Positions 33,781-45,115 of a stretch of 64,000 nucleotides of DNA are shown piece by piece. A program made the translations under genes and the position numbers. Source of the stretch: Diadophis punctatus similis (Eukaryota > Chordata > Lepidosauria > Squamata > Dipsadidae); the NCBI GenBank assembly GCA_023053685.1, contig JALIGW010000003.1, positions 52,689,496 to 52,753,495 on the forward strand. Reading direction: 5' to 3'. The first letter of the stretch is position 1, and each line of letters starts with the position of its first letter. The notes under the pieces were generated by a model that was not told the origin of the DNA, made no database searches, and saw only the letters and a program-made list of their open reading frames with translations.

Positions 33781-36250
33781 GTTCAAACTTGCTGGGAATT
33801 CAATGGCATATAAATTCAATATACATTATTATTAATATTAGCAGCAGCAGCACAAGTGGTAATATTAGTGTTTGAAAAGCAAGGAAATATGTAGTATTTT
33901 CTAAGGGCTCTGACTTCAGACAAATATAATACAATATTCAGGATACAATGTGTTTTGTGTTATAAATTCTAGATAGTCAAATATTTCAACAGGTGATGCT
34001 ATATTAGTGCTTTTGGAATGCCAGATAATGGTCATTCCATGCATTTTTTACCTGACCGCAAGAATCATTTTTAAAATACTGTCTTGTCCCCCCCCCCAAA
34101 AGCATATATGCAGCAGCAATAATCAAATTAATAATTATTTAATTTTATACATACATCTATATGGTATCAAATATTGGGTGGACGATATGAAATTAATCCT
34201 TATCTAATATGGAAAACACTTATTCCAGCAAAATGTATTACAAAATAAATAAACACTATTATTTTTATTTCGCCATACCTTTCCACTAGATTCGCAGCAA
34301 AATGTAGGCAGATTCAGACAGCAGAGTGCAAAAACAACGTTCAGGAGAAAAAAGATAAAATAGTCATTAATCGGATATTTAAGGAAATGCATATTTGAAA
34401 GACACATAGTAGTCAAGATTGTCAGAGGGTTTTTAAAATTTGTTTTTTGTTTTAAGATTACAACTTTTACCTTCTGGCTTATAGATTATACTGAAAAACT
34501 TGCAATTTGGATTACCAAACTAGCCAATCAACAAATGATGCAAATCAGTAATTAAGTAATAAATGTAATCGATACGTTTTAAGATCTTGGAGATATTTGT
34601 CATTTAAAAAAAGAATTTGGGGCTAGTAGGAAGACAGCAGTGCCCCTAAGATCATTCCTGGCTCATGGATTTGGCTCAATTAGATAAGATTTTACAATGA
34701 AGCTATATTAAAATAAAGCGCAACTAGACAATAAGCTTAGTTAAGGCAGGCAGTCAATTGTAGATAGGCATTTAGACATTCCTTTTTTTTTCAATGCTTC
34801 TCTGTTTATGAGAATTGGGAACTATTTACACTATTTCTGCATTGTGATTCCTGCAATTTCTAGAAATAAGCTGATATGATTAGTTAAAGCGAGAGCTGAC
34901 TTACTGCTTCTAAAAGCTTAAAAGGGTGTTAAAGACTTGCCAAATTAGAAATACTGAGTTAATAGCAGGACTAATAAATAGGAGCGGGTGCTTAATTCCT
35001 TTACATCTCAAGCTCTCCAGGGCATTAGAGTGATTGATGGATGGATGCAATTCTGGACAGGCAAAAGAGAGTACAGAAAATCTTTCTGCATTTCAAAATG
35101 GTTTGCAAAAGCTTCTGCAAAAGCAACTTTGGCTGTGTGGTTTAAACTGGATTGTTATTACCCCTAATGTATTACAAGGGAAGGGAGAAGTGGGGGGAAA
35201 TGGGGAAAGGGGTTTTTTTTGTCTTCTGTGGATTGTAGACCCCTTCCCCCCTCAAATCTCCTTAAGCTGTCTTGCATTAATTAGTCTTAACCACACTGTT
35301 GCATATTTGGAAAGAGATCGCTGAATTCCAATAAGGCTTGACCCTAGAGGGACGAGTTCTCTTGCTTTTCTTCTCTCATCTCCTTAAATCTAAAAATTGC
35401 TAAGTGATCTCTGTGGCTCAAGCTTTCTAGCAGATTAGTGTAAGAAAAGCCCCAACATCTGCAAAAGTGACTGCTTTTGACAACCATACCAATATCTTAA
35501 AGAGCAGGAATTTCCCTAATAAAACCCCTTAAAAATAAGTCGTCTTAAGATTTCTTAATGCCACAGTGATCAGTTTGCATGTTTCAGAAATTCAAGATTT
35601 TTTTTATCTGCTTTTGAAAGTTATGAAAATGAAAGCAGGTTTATTTAAAGGAAAGGAAAAGTGGGGAATTGAAATGCAGGAGCATGGGCTAGCAAAGTTT
35701 AAAAGCTCTTGATAAGACCATAAATTTGTGCAATTCTGTACATGTGCAAGCTGAGTGAAAATTGACAATTTGTGGTTGATTTGAACTTCAGCAACATTAG
35801 CAGCAGTCATACTAATGTTAATAGCAATAAGTGTTTTTGTTGTTGTTAGATAATAACATCTATTTGTTTTATAGGTGACACAGTTTTTTCATTTAATAGT
35901 TAAAAAAGAACTTGCATAGTTGTGATTTGCCCTAAATATATCCCCAGGCATATTTTGTATCCAGTATAACTCCAGTGTTCTACCACGTCTCCAGGAGAAT
36001 CCACTTTCGACATTTGTTTGGGGGACAGTCCAATTGCATGTGCTGTTTCAACTCTTAAGCCCTTTAAGTGTTCCCATCAGAAAAGGAATACATTGTGCCA
36101 TTTTGAACATTTGGTCTTACCTAAAATCTGCATCTATGTTTACATAGAGTAGCTTGCCCTGCCAATTTTGGTAGGGGTGTAGTTTTCCCCACGATAGATC
36201 TTTGATTAGTGTATTGTTTTCTACTTGACTCATTGTCTGGGGTTAATATT
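33781..36250. other. Unassigned noncoding DNA, repeat-poor
   Basis: About 2.5 kb without a recognisable transposable element. It contains several runs of homeodomain-like AT cores (TTAATTA, TAATAA), but no bounded feature. An ORF at 35034-35324 lacks any domain. Candidate territory for conserved noncoding DNA; nothing in the sequence alone proves this. Confidence 0.4.
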
Positions 36251-36328
36251 AACCCTAGCTTATAGGATTAATTATAAGCATAGCTCATAAACCCTAGCTT
36301 ATAGGGTTAATTATAAGCATAGCTCATA
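36251..36328. repeat. 39-bp tandem duplication at a LINE 5' junction
   Basis: Two copies (one mismatch) with a 39-bp period: CCCTAGCTTATAGG, then TTAATTATAAGCATAGCTCAT. The end of the unit is LINE sequence (AAGCATAGCTCATAAA), so the duplication spans the truncation point of the LINE fragment that follows. Confidence 0.85.
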
Positions 36329-36536
36329 AAATTATCTGCTACAACGTCCTTCCTATCAATGACTACTTCAGCTTCAACCACAACGACACACGAGCACACA
36401 ACAGATACAAACTCAAAGTGAACCGCTCCAAACTTGACTGTAGAAAATACGACTTTAGCAACAGAGTGGTAAATGCCTGGAACTCACTACCTGACTCTGT
36501 GGTTTCGTCACCAAACCCCCCAAACTTTACCCTTAT
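36316..36536 (+). mobile_element. CR1-clade LINE fragment, truncated at both ends
   Basis: Identity with the AAAT-tailed LINE runs from AAGCATAGCTCATAAAATT to CAAACTTTACCCTTA, then stops abruptly before the 3' UTR. The missing tail means later deletion or an atypical insertion. Confidence 0.85.
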
Positions 36537-36982
36537 CTGGATGTTGTAGGCTACTGGAGAAGATGTTCTGGTTTTTTGTTATTTCCTTCTTAACTTTTTT
36601 ATTGTGTCTTTTAAATGATATGTAAATATGGTTTATCTCTATGTGTCTTATTAATGTGTCACATTAACTATGTGTCTTATTAACACTCTTATTAATGGCA
36701 AGCTAATAAGAACATTTATAGCCCACCATTGTTAATTCATCTATTCAAATGTGATTGATGTTCTTTAACTCTAATGAGTGTGTGTTTTCCTTAATTATTT
36801 TTAAATCTTATTCTTTCCTTGTTTTACATCCCATGTATCTACAGAGTCCTACCACTTAAACCATTAAAATATTATCCTACGATGTAAAGTAGCTAACACA
36901 ATGCAGAAAGCAGTACCATTTATAAGAAATGCAGCACAGCATTTGCTTCTTGGAGGCCACACTTTTTTTTAATGTTGTGGCT
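36537..36982. other. Unassigned noncoding DNA
   Basis: No gene or bounded repeat recognised. Confidence 0.35.
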
Positions 36983-37410
36983 CTGAGTCAGATTTTATCT
37001 CCTGAAGAGTGCCTGAACAAGTCCTTGCAGTTTTCTTGGCAAGGTTTTTCAGAAGTAGTTTGCCATTGCCTGTTTCCTGGGGCTGAACAACAGTAACTGG
37101 CCCAAGGTCACTATTAAATACTGGGACTGAAGAGGCTTGAGACAGGTTATAACAACAGCTCTTTATTGTAACAGTGAGTAAGATCCAGCAAAGAGCCAGG
37201 CTGACAGCTCTCCTTTTTATAGAGAGCTGTCAGATGGCTCAACCAATCAACAGGCTCCATTTTCCCGCTTGAATAGCGGACCTTGGAGTGAACAATACAG
37301 TCTCAATACTTAAGAGTCACCACCTGGCTTTGTATCTAAGGTGGGATTAGAACTCACAGCCTCTACCAGTTATAGTCAGATGCCTTAACCACTACACTGA
37401 ACTGGCTCTC
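36983..37410 (-). mobile_element. tRNA-derived SINE (type B), split by a solo LTR
   Basis: The minus-strand tRNA-like head is the complement of TTAACCACTACACTGAACTG (37384-37403). The body and tail continue at 37000-37111 (CAGTTTTCTTGGCAAGG, TTTGCCATTGCC). The insertion 37112-37315 interrupts it at GTCAC, which is duplicated. Without the insertion the SINE is continuous. Confidence 0.8.
37112..37315 (-). mobile_element. Solo LTR (short, 204 bp), family unassigned
   Basis: It splits a SINE and is flanked by a perfect 5-bp duplication, gtcac (37107-37111 and 37316-37320), which fixes both ends. Read on the minus strand it has a CCAAT-type box (TTGATTGGTT, 37239-37250), TATAAAAAG (37213-37221) inside a hairpin with perfect 12-bp arms (37201-37212 / 37222-37233), and AATAAAGAGC (37160-37170) as a polyadenylation signal. 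The ends are imperfect 18-bp inverted repeats and read TC...TA instead of TG...CA, probably through mutation. It shares this layout and GCCTCTTCA with the LTR at 60923-61364. No internal viral genes are present, so recombination between two LTRs is inferred. Gypsy-type or retrovirus-type cannot be decided. Confidence 0.7.
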
Positions 37411-37704
37411 CTCAACTGGGATAGACTAGTAAGGTTATATTTAATCTTCTTTTCTTCCTGATGCATAAGAAAATTGAAAACAAGAAATAGTGATTGATTC
37501 CATATCTCCAGGATAGGCTGCTGAGATTTGAATGCTTGTTAGAATACGGAATACAAAGTAGCAGAGTTGGATTGGGCCTTCTAGTCCAATCCCCTACCAA
37601 AGCATATATAATTCCACACAAATGGCTGTCTAATCTCTTCTTTAAAATCTCCTGTGTCAAGAAAAATCTCCAGTGTCAAAGCACCGCAACTTCTGAAGGC
37701 AAGG

Positions 37705-37843
37705 TTGTGAGAGCTCCAACACTTGAGACTTTCAAAAGGAGATTGGACTACCATTTATCCAAAATGGTGTAGGGACTCCTGCTTGAGCAGGGGGTTGGAC
37801 TAGATGACCTACAAAGTCCCTTCCAACTCTAACAATAATCTAA
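37705..37843 (+). mobile_element. CR1 LINE 3' end nested in an opposite CR1
   Basis: AGAGCTCCAACACTTGAGAC, then CTGCTTGAGCAGGGGGTTGG and CCTTCCAACTCTAACAATAA, i.e. the CR1 3' UTR in plus orientation. It sits inside the minus-strand CR1. Confidence 0.85.
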
Positions 37844-37860
37844 TCTCAAACTGTTCCACT

Positions 37861-38082
37861 GTGGCACAGTGGTTAAAATGCAGTATTGCAGGCTAACTCA
37901 CTGCTCATTCCAGGAGTTCGATTCTCATCGGCTCAAGGTTGAATCAGCCTTCCATCCTTCCGAGGTCGATAAAAAATGAGACTCAGATTGTTGGGGGCAA
38001 AACGCTGACTCTGTAAACCACTTAGAGAGGGCCGTAAAGCATTGTGAAGTGGTAAATAAGTCTAAGTGCTATTGCTATTGCT
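37861..38082 (+). mobile_element. Sauria-type SINE nested in CR1
   Basis: Head GTGGCACAGTGGTTAAAATG, body CCTTCCATCCTTCCGAGGTC, end AAGTCTAAGTGCTATTGC. It interrupts the CR1 motif CTGTTCCACTG / AATTGTTCT. Confidence 0.9.
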
Positions 38083-38313
38083 AATTGTTCTCACTGTCAG
38101 GAAATCTCTGCTTAGTTGGATTTTTCTTTGATAAGTTTCCATCTGTTACTTCTTATCTTGCCCTCAGGTACTATGGAGAATAGGTTGTTCCCCTTTTCTT
38201 TGTGACAGCTTCTTAACTATTAGAATATTGCTATCACGTCACCCCTAGTCCTTGTCTCTATTAGGCTAGATATATCCAGCACCCTACATCCACTAAACTA
38301 GCTCTATCAAGAT

Positions 38314-39132
38314 CAGGGCTGTTAAACTCAAGGATGGCGGGCTGAATCCGGCTCACTGGGTGCTTAGATCTGGCTCATGGGCCCATCCTGGAAACAGCTA
38401 AGGACCGGCCCAAGATGCCTCTGCCAGCAAAAAGGGAGCTCTGAAGGGCTCTGTTTTTGCTGCAGGAGGGCTGCAGGAGGCCATCACAGCCAAAAATGAA
38501 CTCTGTTTTCACAGGCAGAGTGCTAGCAAAACAAACTACTAGCAGACTTGAAATCCTGGGCTTAGAAAGTTTAGAACTTCGTCACCTTTGGCACGACCTA
38601 AGCATAGCTCATAAAATTATCTGCTACAATGTCCTTCCTATCAACGACTACTTCAGCTTCAACCACAATACACGAGCACACAACAGATACAAACTCAAAG
38701 TGAACTGCTCCAAACTTGACTGTAGAAAATATGACTTTAGCAACAGAGTGGTAAATGCCTGGAACTCACTACCTGACTCTGTGGTTTCGTCACCAAACCC
38801 CCAAAACTTTACCCTTAGACTGTCCACTGTTGACCTCACCCGATCCCTAAGAGGTCAGAAAGGGGCGTGCATAAGTGCACCAGCGTGCCTACCGTCCATG
38901 TCCTAATGTTCCCTCTTATCAGTACCCATCTTATGTATATAAACAATGTTATATCTATGCATATTACCATCACGTACTTGACAAAAATAAATAAATTAAA
39001 TAAATTAAATAAATTAAAAAACGTGGCATTTGATCACACGAGTGATGTCAAACTGGCCACACCCACCCTGGTCCCCCAAGGCCAAACACAACCCTGATGT
39101 GGCCTTCAATGAAATCGAGTTTGACACCCTTG
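38314..39132. mobile_element. hAT-like element, TGTCAAACT family, carrying a LINE insertion
   Basis: Left end CAGGGCTGTTAAACTC; right end CGAGTTTGACACCCTTG. The 8-bp flanks are atcaagat / atctagat (7 of 8). The LINE at 38539-39022 lies inside. Without it the element is about 330 bp, longer than the other copies of this TIR group, with GGCTCATGGGCCCATCC and CCAGCAAAAAGGGAG-type interior. Confidence 0.75.
38539..39022 (+). mobile_element. CR1-clade LINE (AAAT family), 3' end
   Basis: Starts at ACTTGAAATCCTGGGC within ORF2, continues through the terminal coding part (NRYKLKVNCSKLD, NRVVNAWNSLPDSVV) and the 3' UTR, and ends TACTTGACAAAAATAAAT plus AAATT repeats. A short repeat of CTAGCA occurs at its 5' junction. 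Confidence 0.9.
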
Positions 39133-39217
39133 ATCTAGATATTCCCATTAATCACTACACTAAACTGGTTCTCATATAGTTATAGACAATTATACTATAG
39201 GAAACAGTACATTTCTC

Positions 39218-39657
39218 CAGGGGTGGGTTGCTCACTTACCGATCCCGGTGCGCTGCGCGTGCATCTCCACATTTCATGCGTGTGTGCTCGCTACGCGTGC
39301 ATGCCCCCTCAAGAATTTTTGGGCTTTTTTGCTTCCGCGCATGTGTGGAAGCAAAATCTTGCCGAAATCTTGCGAGGGGATGCGCATGCATGCGTGCTAT
39401 TTCAGCGAGATTTTGCTTCAGCGCATGCGTGGAAGCAAAATCTCACCAAAATCTCTCTCGCGCACATGTCCCCTTACAAGATTTCGGCGAGATTTTGCTT
39501 CCATGCATGCGCGGAAGCAAAAAAGCCCAAAAATTCTTTTAAAAAGATGGCGCGATGGACCACTGAAGATGGCACCGGAGCGTTCGTGCGCAAATAGCGC
39601 CATCTGCTGGCCACTACCAAACAACAGAGTGACCACACCGGTAGGAACCCACCACTG
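39218..39657. mobile_element. hAT-like MITE, GGTGGGTT family (440 bp)
   Basis: CAGGGGTGGGTTGCTCAC at the left and GGTAGGAACCCACCACTG at the right. A perfect duplication, catttctc, lies at 39210-39217 and 39658-39665. The interior has four alternating inverted copies of a GCGAGATTTTGCTTC / GGAAGCAAAATC unit, then AAAAGATGGCGC and ATAGCGCCATCTGCTGGCC. ORFs of up to 144 codons are composition artefacts. Confidence 0.95.
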
Positions 39658-39665
39658 CATTTCTC

Positions 39666-40888
39666 CAAACAGAATAAAGTAAGATTGAATGATCTATGCA
39701 CTTGTGTGTTATCAACGAGCAATAGCATTGCTTTGTCTCTTTAGAGGTTTTAGACAGATTTGGAGTGGAAAGCTTCAGATAGAGCAGGATTTCCTCAGCT
39801 TAGACATCATCCAGACGCGTTGATTTCAGTTTCCAGAATTTCCAAACAATGGGCATTGCTTAGAATTTTTAGTGATGAAGTTCATACAATCGATAGGGAT
39901 TCAGATTGGTGTACTGATTTCTAACTGTCAAAGGAAGAATTATCTTCCATAAAGTAAGATGCCTAGTTTTATCACAACTGTAAAATCCCATCACAAAGTC
40001 ATATGTAATAATATAATATCTTGTAAAAAGTATCTTGGCTTATTTTAATAGATGACATACTCTAACTTAAAATACAGATCGGCAACCCTTCTGAAATACA
40101 TTATATCATAATTCTCATGAGTTCCAACCATCATGATAAAATGGTCAGGAATTTGGAAAGATGTACTGTAGTCTGAAATGTCCAGAAGACACTGGTGACA
40201 AATAGTTCCTTGGGAAAAATCTCCATTGAAATCAATGAGTCTGATTTTCCATTTAAACCTATTTAAAATCACATTGCCTGATAGACAAAAAGAAAAAGAA
40301 AAATAGGAAAGCATTATTACTGATACAGTCTAATTTCTCAAAGAAGTCGGGGAAGATTTACTAATAACTTCAAAGGTAGAATAAACGGAATGCTTATATT
40401 ATTTCTAAAGCAACCTTTCAGCTTAATACCTCAATCAGTGCGAACGGGTCTTTGTAATTCAGAGAGTGGACTGTTGAACTGTTTTCCCCATAGATGCCCT
40501 GTTGTATAGGGAATATTGGTAGCTGCCAATTGCAATAATGGCTTCTAATTCCAAATTAATTCAGTGTAAATGAACTGTCAAGAAAAGATTGATTTGTTTT
40601 GGTAATTGCCTTGCTCCTGATTGCTTGGTGACAGCAGGAAAGAGCCAACAGGAGCGATGCATTGGCAGCTCCGCTAGAGCCTAAAGGAGCATTTGGGAGG
40701 TGAGGGACCAGTTACAAATATCAACTGTCAGGCCTGCCACTGACTAGGATGCTATTCCAGGCAGAAACGTCTTCAAGAGCTGCATGGATGTTACACTAAA
40801 AGCTCCTTCCATGAAACCGGTGCATAAAAAGAGTTAGGGTACATCTAGAGGCAGAGGGTTTTTGAAAGACAGGTGTGCATGTAACCTA
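39666..40888. other. Unassigned noncoding DNA
   Basis: About 1.2 kb without recognised repeats or genes. Confidence 0.4.
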
Positions 40889-40890
40889 TA

Positions 40891-41285
40891 CAGGTAGTCC
40901 TCAACTTACAACAGTTCATTTAATAAACATTAGTGACCATTACAATCACACTGAAAAAAGTGACTTATGACCGTTTTTCACACTTATGACCGTTGCAGTA
41001 TCCCCTTGGTCAAGCGACCAAAATTTGGACACTTCGCAACTGGCTCATATTTATGACAGTTGTAGTGTCCCTGGGTTATGTGATCGCCTTTTGAGATCTT
41101 CAGAGGAAGCAAGGACAATGGTGAAGCCAGATTAACAACAGTGTTACTAACTTAACAGCTGCAGTGATTCACTTAGCAACTGTGGCAAGAAAGTTCATAA
41201 AATGGGGCAAAACTCTCTTATCAAACGTCTCACCGAGCAACAGAAAATTTGGGCTCAATTGTGGCCTTTAGTCAAGGGCTACCTG
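40891..41285. mobile_element. MITE with TA target (CAGGTAGTCCTC family)
   Basis: CAGGTAGTCCTCAACTTACA at the left and the complementary end GGGCTACCTG at the right, flanked by TA on both sides (40889-40890, 41286-41287). The interior has further inverted segments: CTTATGACCGTTTTTCACAC and GTTACTAACTTAACAGCTGC. A TA duplication suggests the Tc1/mariner superfamily. The family is one I recall as common in squamates. Non-coding. Confidence 0.8.
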
Positions 41286-41296
41286 TACATATTTAT

Positions 41297-41730
41297 CAGG
41301 GGTGGGCTGCTGGGGGTTCGCAGGGGTTCGGGAGAACCTCTAGCTAAGATTCTGTGCAGTTCGGAGAACCCCCAAATCTCACTCCTGGCTGGCCCCACCC
41401 ACCCCTCCCCTCCCAGGAGTCCCCGTGCGGCCCATTTTGGATGCAGGTAAGTACAGGGCACACGCGGAGGCTCGGGAGGGTGAACAATGGGCCCACCGGA
41501 AGTTCAGGAAGGCCAGAAATGGGCCCATTTCCAGCCTCCAGAGGGCCTCTGGAGTCTGGGGAGGCCGTTTTCGCCCTCCCAGAGGCTTGAGGAAAGCCTC
41601 CAGAGCCCAGGGAGGGCAAAAACGCCCCCCCCATGGTGCAGGAGGCTGACTAGGCCATGCTCACCATGGCCACGCCCACCCAGCAACTGGGCAGAGAACA
41701 GCTTGCTAAAAATTTTGAAGCCAACCGCTG
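41297..41730. mobile_element. hAT-like MITE, GGTGGGCT variant
   Basis: Left end CAGGGGTGGGCTGC; right end complementary to CAGCGGTTGGCTTC. The flanks are atatttat / atattttg (6 of 8). GC-rich interior with repeated GGAGGC/GCCTCC segments. It starts only 11 bp after the preceding MITE ends. Confidence 0.8.
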
Positions 41731-41738
41731 ATATTTTG

Positions 41739-42191
41739 TGGTTTTGTTTTTTAAAGTGACTGCCTCACTGTTGCTGCCAGAAACAGAGAGCAGATCAAGG
41801 AAGATTCAGACTGATAGAGTTTCCAGGACAGCCTGTTGCTGTTAGGCAAAAATGTACAACTTCTTTTTCCTTCATTGGGCTGATCTGTTGAAGAATCCAA
41901 ACGTGGTGAGAGACAAGTCCATCTTTTTCTTTACACCTTCTCTCTTTCTCTCTCCCATCCCCCACCCGTTTATTGCAGTAAATTTTTGAAATGGACCTGA
42001 TGACTGCTGGGACTATTTTAACAGAGAATCCATGTTTATGGTTTACAATGTTTCTTGTTGGCACGATGGGATCCGAAGAAATTATTACTGGGAGTACATG
42101 CTTCTTGCAAGCTGTTTTCCAAAGACATTGGAAGGCTCAAATTTTAAATGTGTTGAGAATTTTTAATTTTAAATATTGGTCTAACTCTTTT
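41739..42191. other. Unassigned noncoding DNA
   Basis: A pyrimidine-rich stretch lies at 41935-41965. No gene recognised. Confidence 0.35.
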
Positions 42192-42550
42192 TCACAGGAA
42201 TTCTGAGAGAGTGGAACTGGCTCAGGGCCAGGAACCTGGATGATCAGGGATTAGAAAATAAGTCCTATGAAGAGAGATCAAGGGGGCTGAAAATAATAGC
42301 AATCTTCACATATCTGAAAGGATTCACACAAAAGACTTTTAAGAGCTGTTCTGTGTATTACCTAGAGCACAGGAGAAAAAAATAAAAGATTCTTAAAATA
42401 AATCCTTGAAATAAGAATGGTTCACCTTTTACCATTTACCTCAAGAGATAGCAGGCTTCACTTCACTGATTGTATTCCAGCAGGACATAGATAACCAGGA
42501 ACTGATGGGATGCCACTGTAACATGGCAAGTAGCATCAAATTGTAACCAA
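42192..42550 (+). mobile_element. CR1/L3 LINE fragment
   Basis: Order of motifs as in CR1/L3 3' ends: TCCTATGAAGAGAGATCAAG, AGCAATCTTCACATATCTG, AGAGCACAGGAGAAAA, then a degraded TTGAAATAAGAATGG region. Strongly diverged, so the family call is moderate. Confidence 0.6.
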
Positions 42551-42589
42551 TGTCAGCAAATCTAGACTATGACACAGTGAGCAACTAAC

Positions 42590-42925
42590 TGGAAGAGGTC
42601 AATCTACGGTCCAATGCAACAAAGAAAACTTAACAGTTTGCAAACTACTATACGATATCCTTAATTTCATATACTAGCAAAATAATGCTCATCCAACACA
42701 AATTAGTGCCCTACATGAAAAAAGAGATGTCAGATATTCAAGCTGGTGTTAGAAAAGGCTGAGGAACACAAGACATTATTGCCAATGCAAACTATAAAAA
42801 GCCAAAGAATATCAAAAAGAAATCAGTTTGTGCTTCATCAGTTGTAGAAGAGCCTTTGATTGTTTCAATCATTCCAAGCTCAGTAATGGGATGTGCTCAG
42901 TAAAATGGGAATCCTAGAACATTTA
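42590..42925 (+). mobile_element. Bov-B (RTE) LINE RT fragment
   Basis: Conceptual reading gives QHKLVPYMKKEMSDIQAGV, then, frameshifted, a remnant of the YFCFIDY region and a RAFDCFNHSKL-like stretch (42840-42890). These match the Bov-B RT order just before and at the first catalytic motif. Only ~330 bp survive. Confidence 0.7.
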
Positions 42926-42930
42926 TTATT

Positions 42931-43110
42931 TGTTTTTATTTCACTTCATTTTTACAAATAACTCAAGATGGTGAACATATCCAATACACCTTTTTCCTGA
43001 TGATGTCCCCACAACAACAACCTAGTGAAGTGGATGGGTTGAGAGACAGTGACTGGCCCAAAGTGACTGGCTTCTCATTGTCCTCATGAGAAACTTCTAT
43101 ACAGGTCAGA
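42931..43110 (-). mobile_element. Possible type-B SINE / LINE-tail remnant
   Basis: TTTTTACAAATAACTCAAGA, CCCCACAACAACAACCTAGTG and GACAGTGACTGGCCCAAAG follow the same order as the minus-strand element at 54200-54400. The tRNA-like head is lost. Confidence 0.5.
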
Positions 43111-43229
43111 AAGCCACAGTCTGGATATAACAAGGTTAACAAAGGAGTGTGAGAAGATATACTGTATACTCTTCTTTATTTATTTAACCTTTATTTAACC
43201 CATATAGAGAATATACAGTATATTAAGGG

Positions 43230-43431
43230 AACCGGCAGTGATCAGCGGTCCACACTCCTGAACCGGTCCTCTGGTCGCCGCGGCTTGGAAAACCCCCCTC
43301 TGCGCATGTGCAGAGGGTCATTTCCAAGCATTTTGCGTGACATGATGGGGCAAAACACGTCATGACGGGGCAAAACGCGCACTTCCGTCGCGATCAGAAC
43401 TGGTAGGGAAGGTAAGTAGAACCCACCCCTG
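43230..43431. mobile_element. hAT-like MITE, GGTGGGTT family, left end missing
   Basis: The right end is complementary to CAGGGGTGGGTTCTACTTAC. The interior (GATCAGCGGTCCACAC, CCTCTGCGCATGTGCAGAGG, GGCAAAACGCGC) matches 54453-54696 and 55700-55973. The left terminal repeat is absent. Confidence 0.8.
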
Positions 43432-43790
43432 GTCTATTCCTACACAGATCAGAACTATGCAATCCATGGTATTATCTGTAACACTCAAGTGAAAGTTGGA
43501 CTTTAAAGAAGCAGGATAGAAAGAGTATTGATGCTTTTGAAGACTGGTGCTGGAGAAGACTCTTGAGAATATCATGGACAGCCAAGAGAAATAATAACAA
43601 ACAAACAAACAAACAAATAAATAAATGGCTCATTTAATAAATCAATCCACAGTTCTCACTCAAGGCACAAATGACCAGCCTCAAATTATCCTACTTCTTC
43701 CTCAAATATCTGCCATTTTCTTGATAATATTTCAGAATTGGTTTGCCATTGCCTCCTTCCTATTAGATAAAGAGAGTGATTGGCCTAAGG

Positions 43791-43925
43791 CAGGGGTGTC
43801 AAACTCGCATCATCACAGCGTCATCATGTGATGTATCATGACTTTTTTCCCCTTCGCTAAACCAGCCATGGGCGTGGCCAGCAGGTGACGCATCCGGCTC
43901 GCGGGTCATGAGTTTGACATCCCTG
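43791..43925. mobile_element. hAT-like MITE, GGTGTCAAACT family
   Basis: CAGGGGTGTCAAACTCGC at the left and GAGTTTGACATCCCTG at the right. A perfect duplication, gcctaagg, lies at 43783-43790 and 43926-43933. The 135-bp size matches 11018 and 46382. Confidence 0.95.
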
Positions 43926-43932
43926 GCCTAAG

Positions 43933-44068
<136 letters not shown>

Positions 44069-44169
44069 TTACTGGCTCACAGTCACCCAGGCAGCTTTAT
44101 GCCTAAGGCGAAACTACAATTCATGGCCTTTTGGTTTCTAGTCTGGTGTGTAACCATTGCACCAAATTA

Positions 44170-44170
44170 G

Positions 44171-44218
<48 letters not shown>

Positions 44219-44303
44219 GGATGGATGGATGGATGGATGGATGGATGGATGGATGGATGGATGGATGGATGGATGGATGGATGGATGGATGGATGGATGG
44301 ATG

Positions 44304-44382
<79 letters not shown>

Positions 44383-44409
44383 GATAGATAGATAGATAGA
44401 TAGATAGAT

Positions 44410-44485
<76 letters not shown>

Positions 44486-44486
44486 T
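44170..44486. repeat. Compound (ATAG)n/(ATGG)n microsatellite, ~317 bp
   Basis: ATAG units, then a block of GGAT/ATGG units (about 44216-44305), then ATAG units with two one-unit slips (ATGATAG) near 44380 and 44409. This is the longest tetranucleotide array in the window. A 120-codon [11 protein letters not shown] here is an artefact. Confidence 0.98.
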
Positions 44487-45097
44487 AGAATAGTTGTTGG
44501 CTTATGAACTCTCTAACACAAAAACCCACATATTTATCTTTCCCATCTCTTTCATTTTTGAGGTTTAAATTCTCTGATCAATACAGGTGCTGTGTGAATG
44601 AATTGCTAATGAGACTGTCTAGATGGTTTTATCAATAACATTTAAATACTTTTCACACTTGCAGTAGATTTTGAATAATTTATTTGTTTGGGGTCAATTG
44701 CATATTATCTCATTAGCATTAGTCTGAGAAGTAATATTCGGGCCAACTAACAATCTTTAAAGACTTCAGTGTTGGGATTTACGATTTTTTAAAAAAATTA
44801 AGAATGGGGTTATTAAGCATCTGGTTTTGCAAAATTGTGATGTACAGGACCAATCAAAGTAACATTTTGACATACAAATTCAAAATAAACAGACGTTTAA
44901 CATCCTTTGGAAAAGATAGAAAACAAAAGACACTGGCTGCCATTTTTACACACTTTCTCAACATAAATGCATCTTAATTCAAATATTGTTTAGTTACTTT
45001 ATTTAAAAGATTTATACTTCATGCTTTGATTCCTGAAAATTTGCCACTGAAATATTTGTTAACAAAATACCACTGCATGAAATATAAATCTTGTGAT
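44487..45097. other. Unassigned noncoding DNA
   Basis: AT-rich; no gene or repeat recognised before the L1 insertion. Confidence 0.4.
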
Positions 45098-45115
45098 AAA
45101 GAAGACACAGGGAGA

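Larger units (their letters stand above)
37536..38285 (-). mobile_element. CR1 LINE 3' part with two nested insertions
   Basis: Minus-strand CR1 pieces lie at 37536-37704 (AGAGTTGGATTGGGCC, TCTAGTCCAATCCCC, ACTTCTGAAGGCAAG), 37844-37860 (CTGTTCCACTG) and 38083-38285 (AATTGTTCTCACTGTCAGG to CTAGATATATCCAGC). They are interrupted by a plus-strand CR1 3' end and by a SINE. Joined, the three pieces follow the CR1 order without loss. Confidence 0.85.

Noticed and set aside
39223..39682. Overlapping ORFs of 104-144 codons
   Set aside because: All lie within the 440-bp MITE and repeat the same FASAHARKQ-like peptide from its inverted units in several frames.
44167..44529. 120-codon minus-strand ORF rich in YLSI and IHPS
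   Set aside because: Pure by-product of the ATAG/ATGG array.
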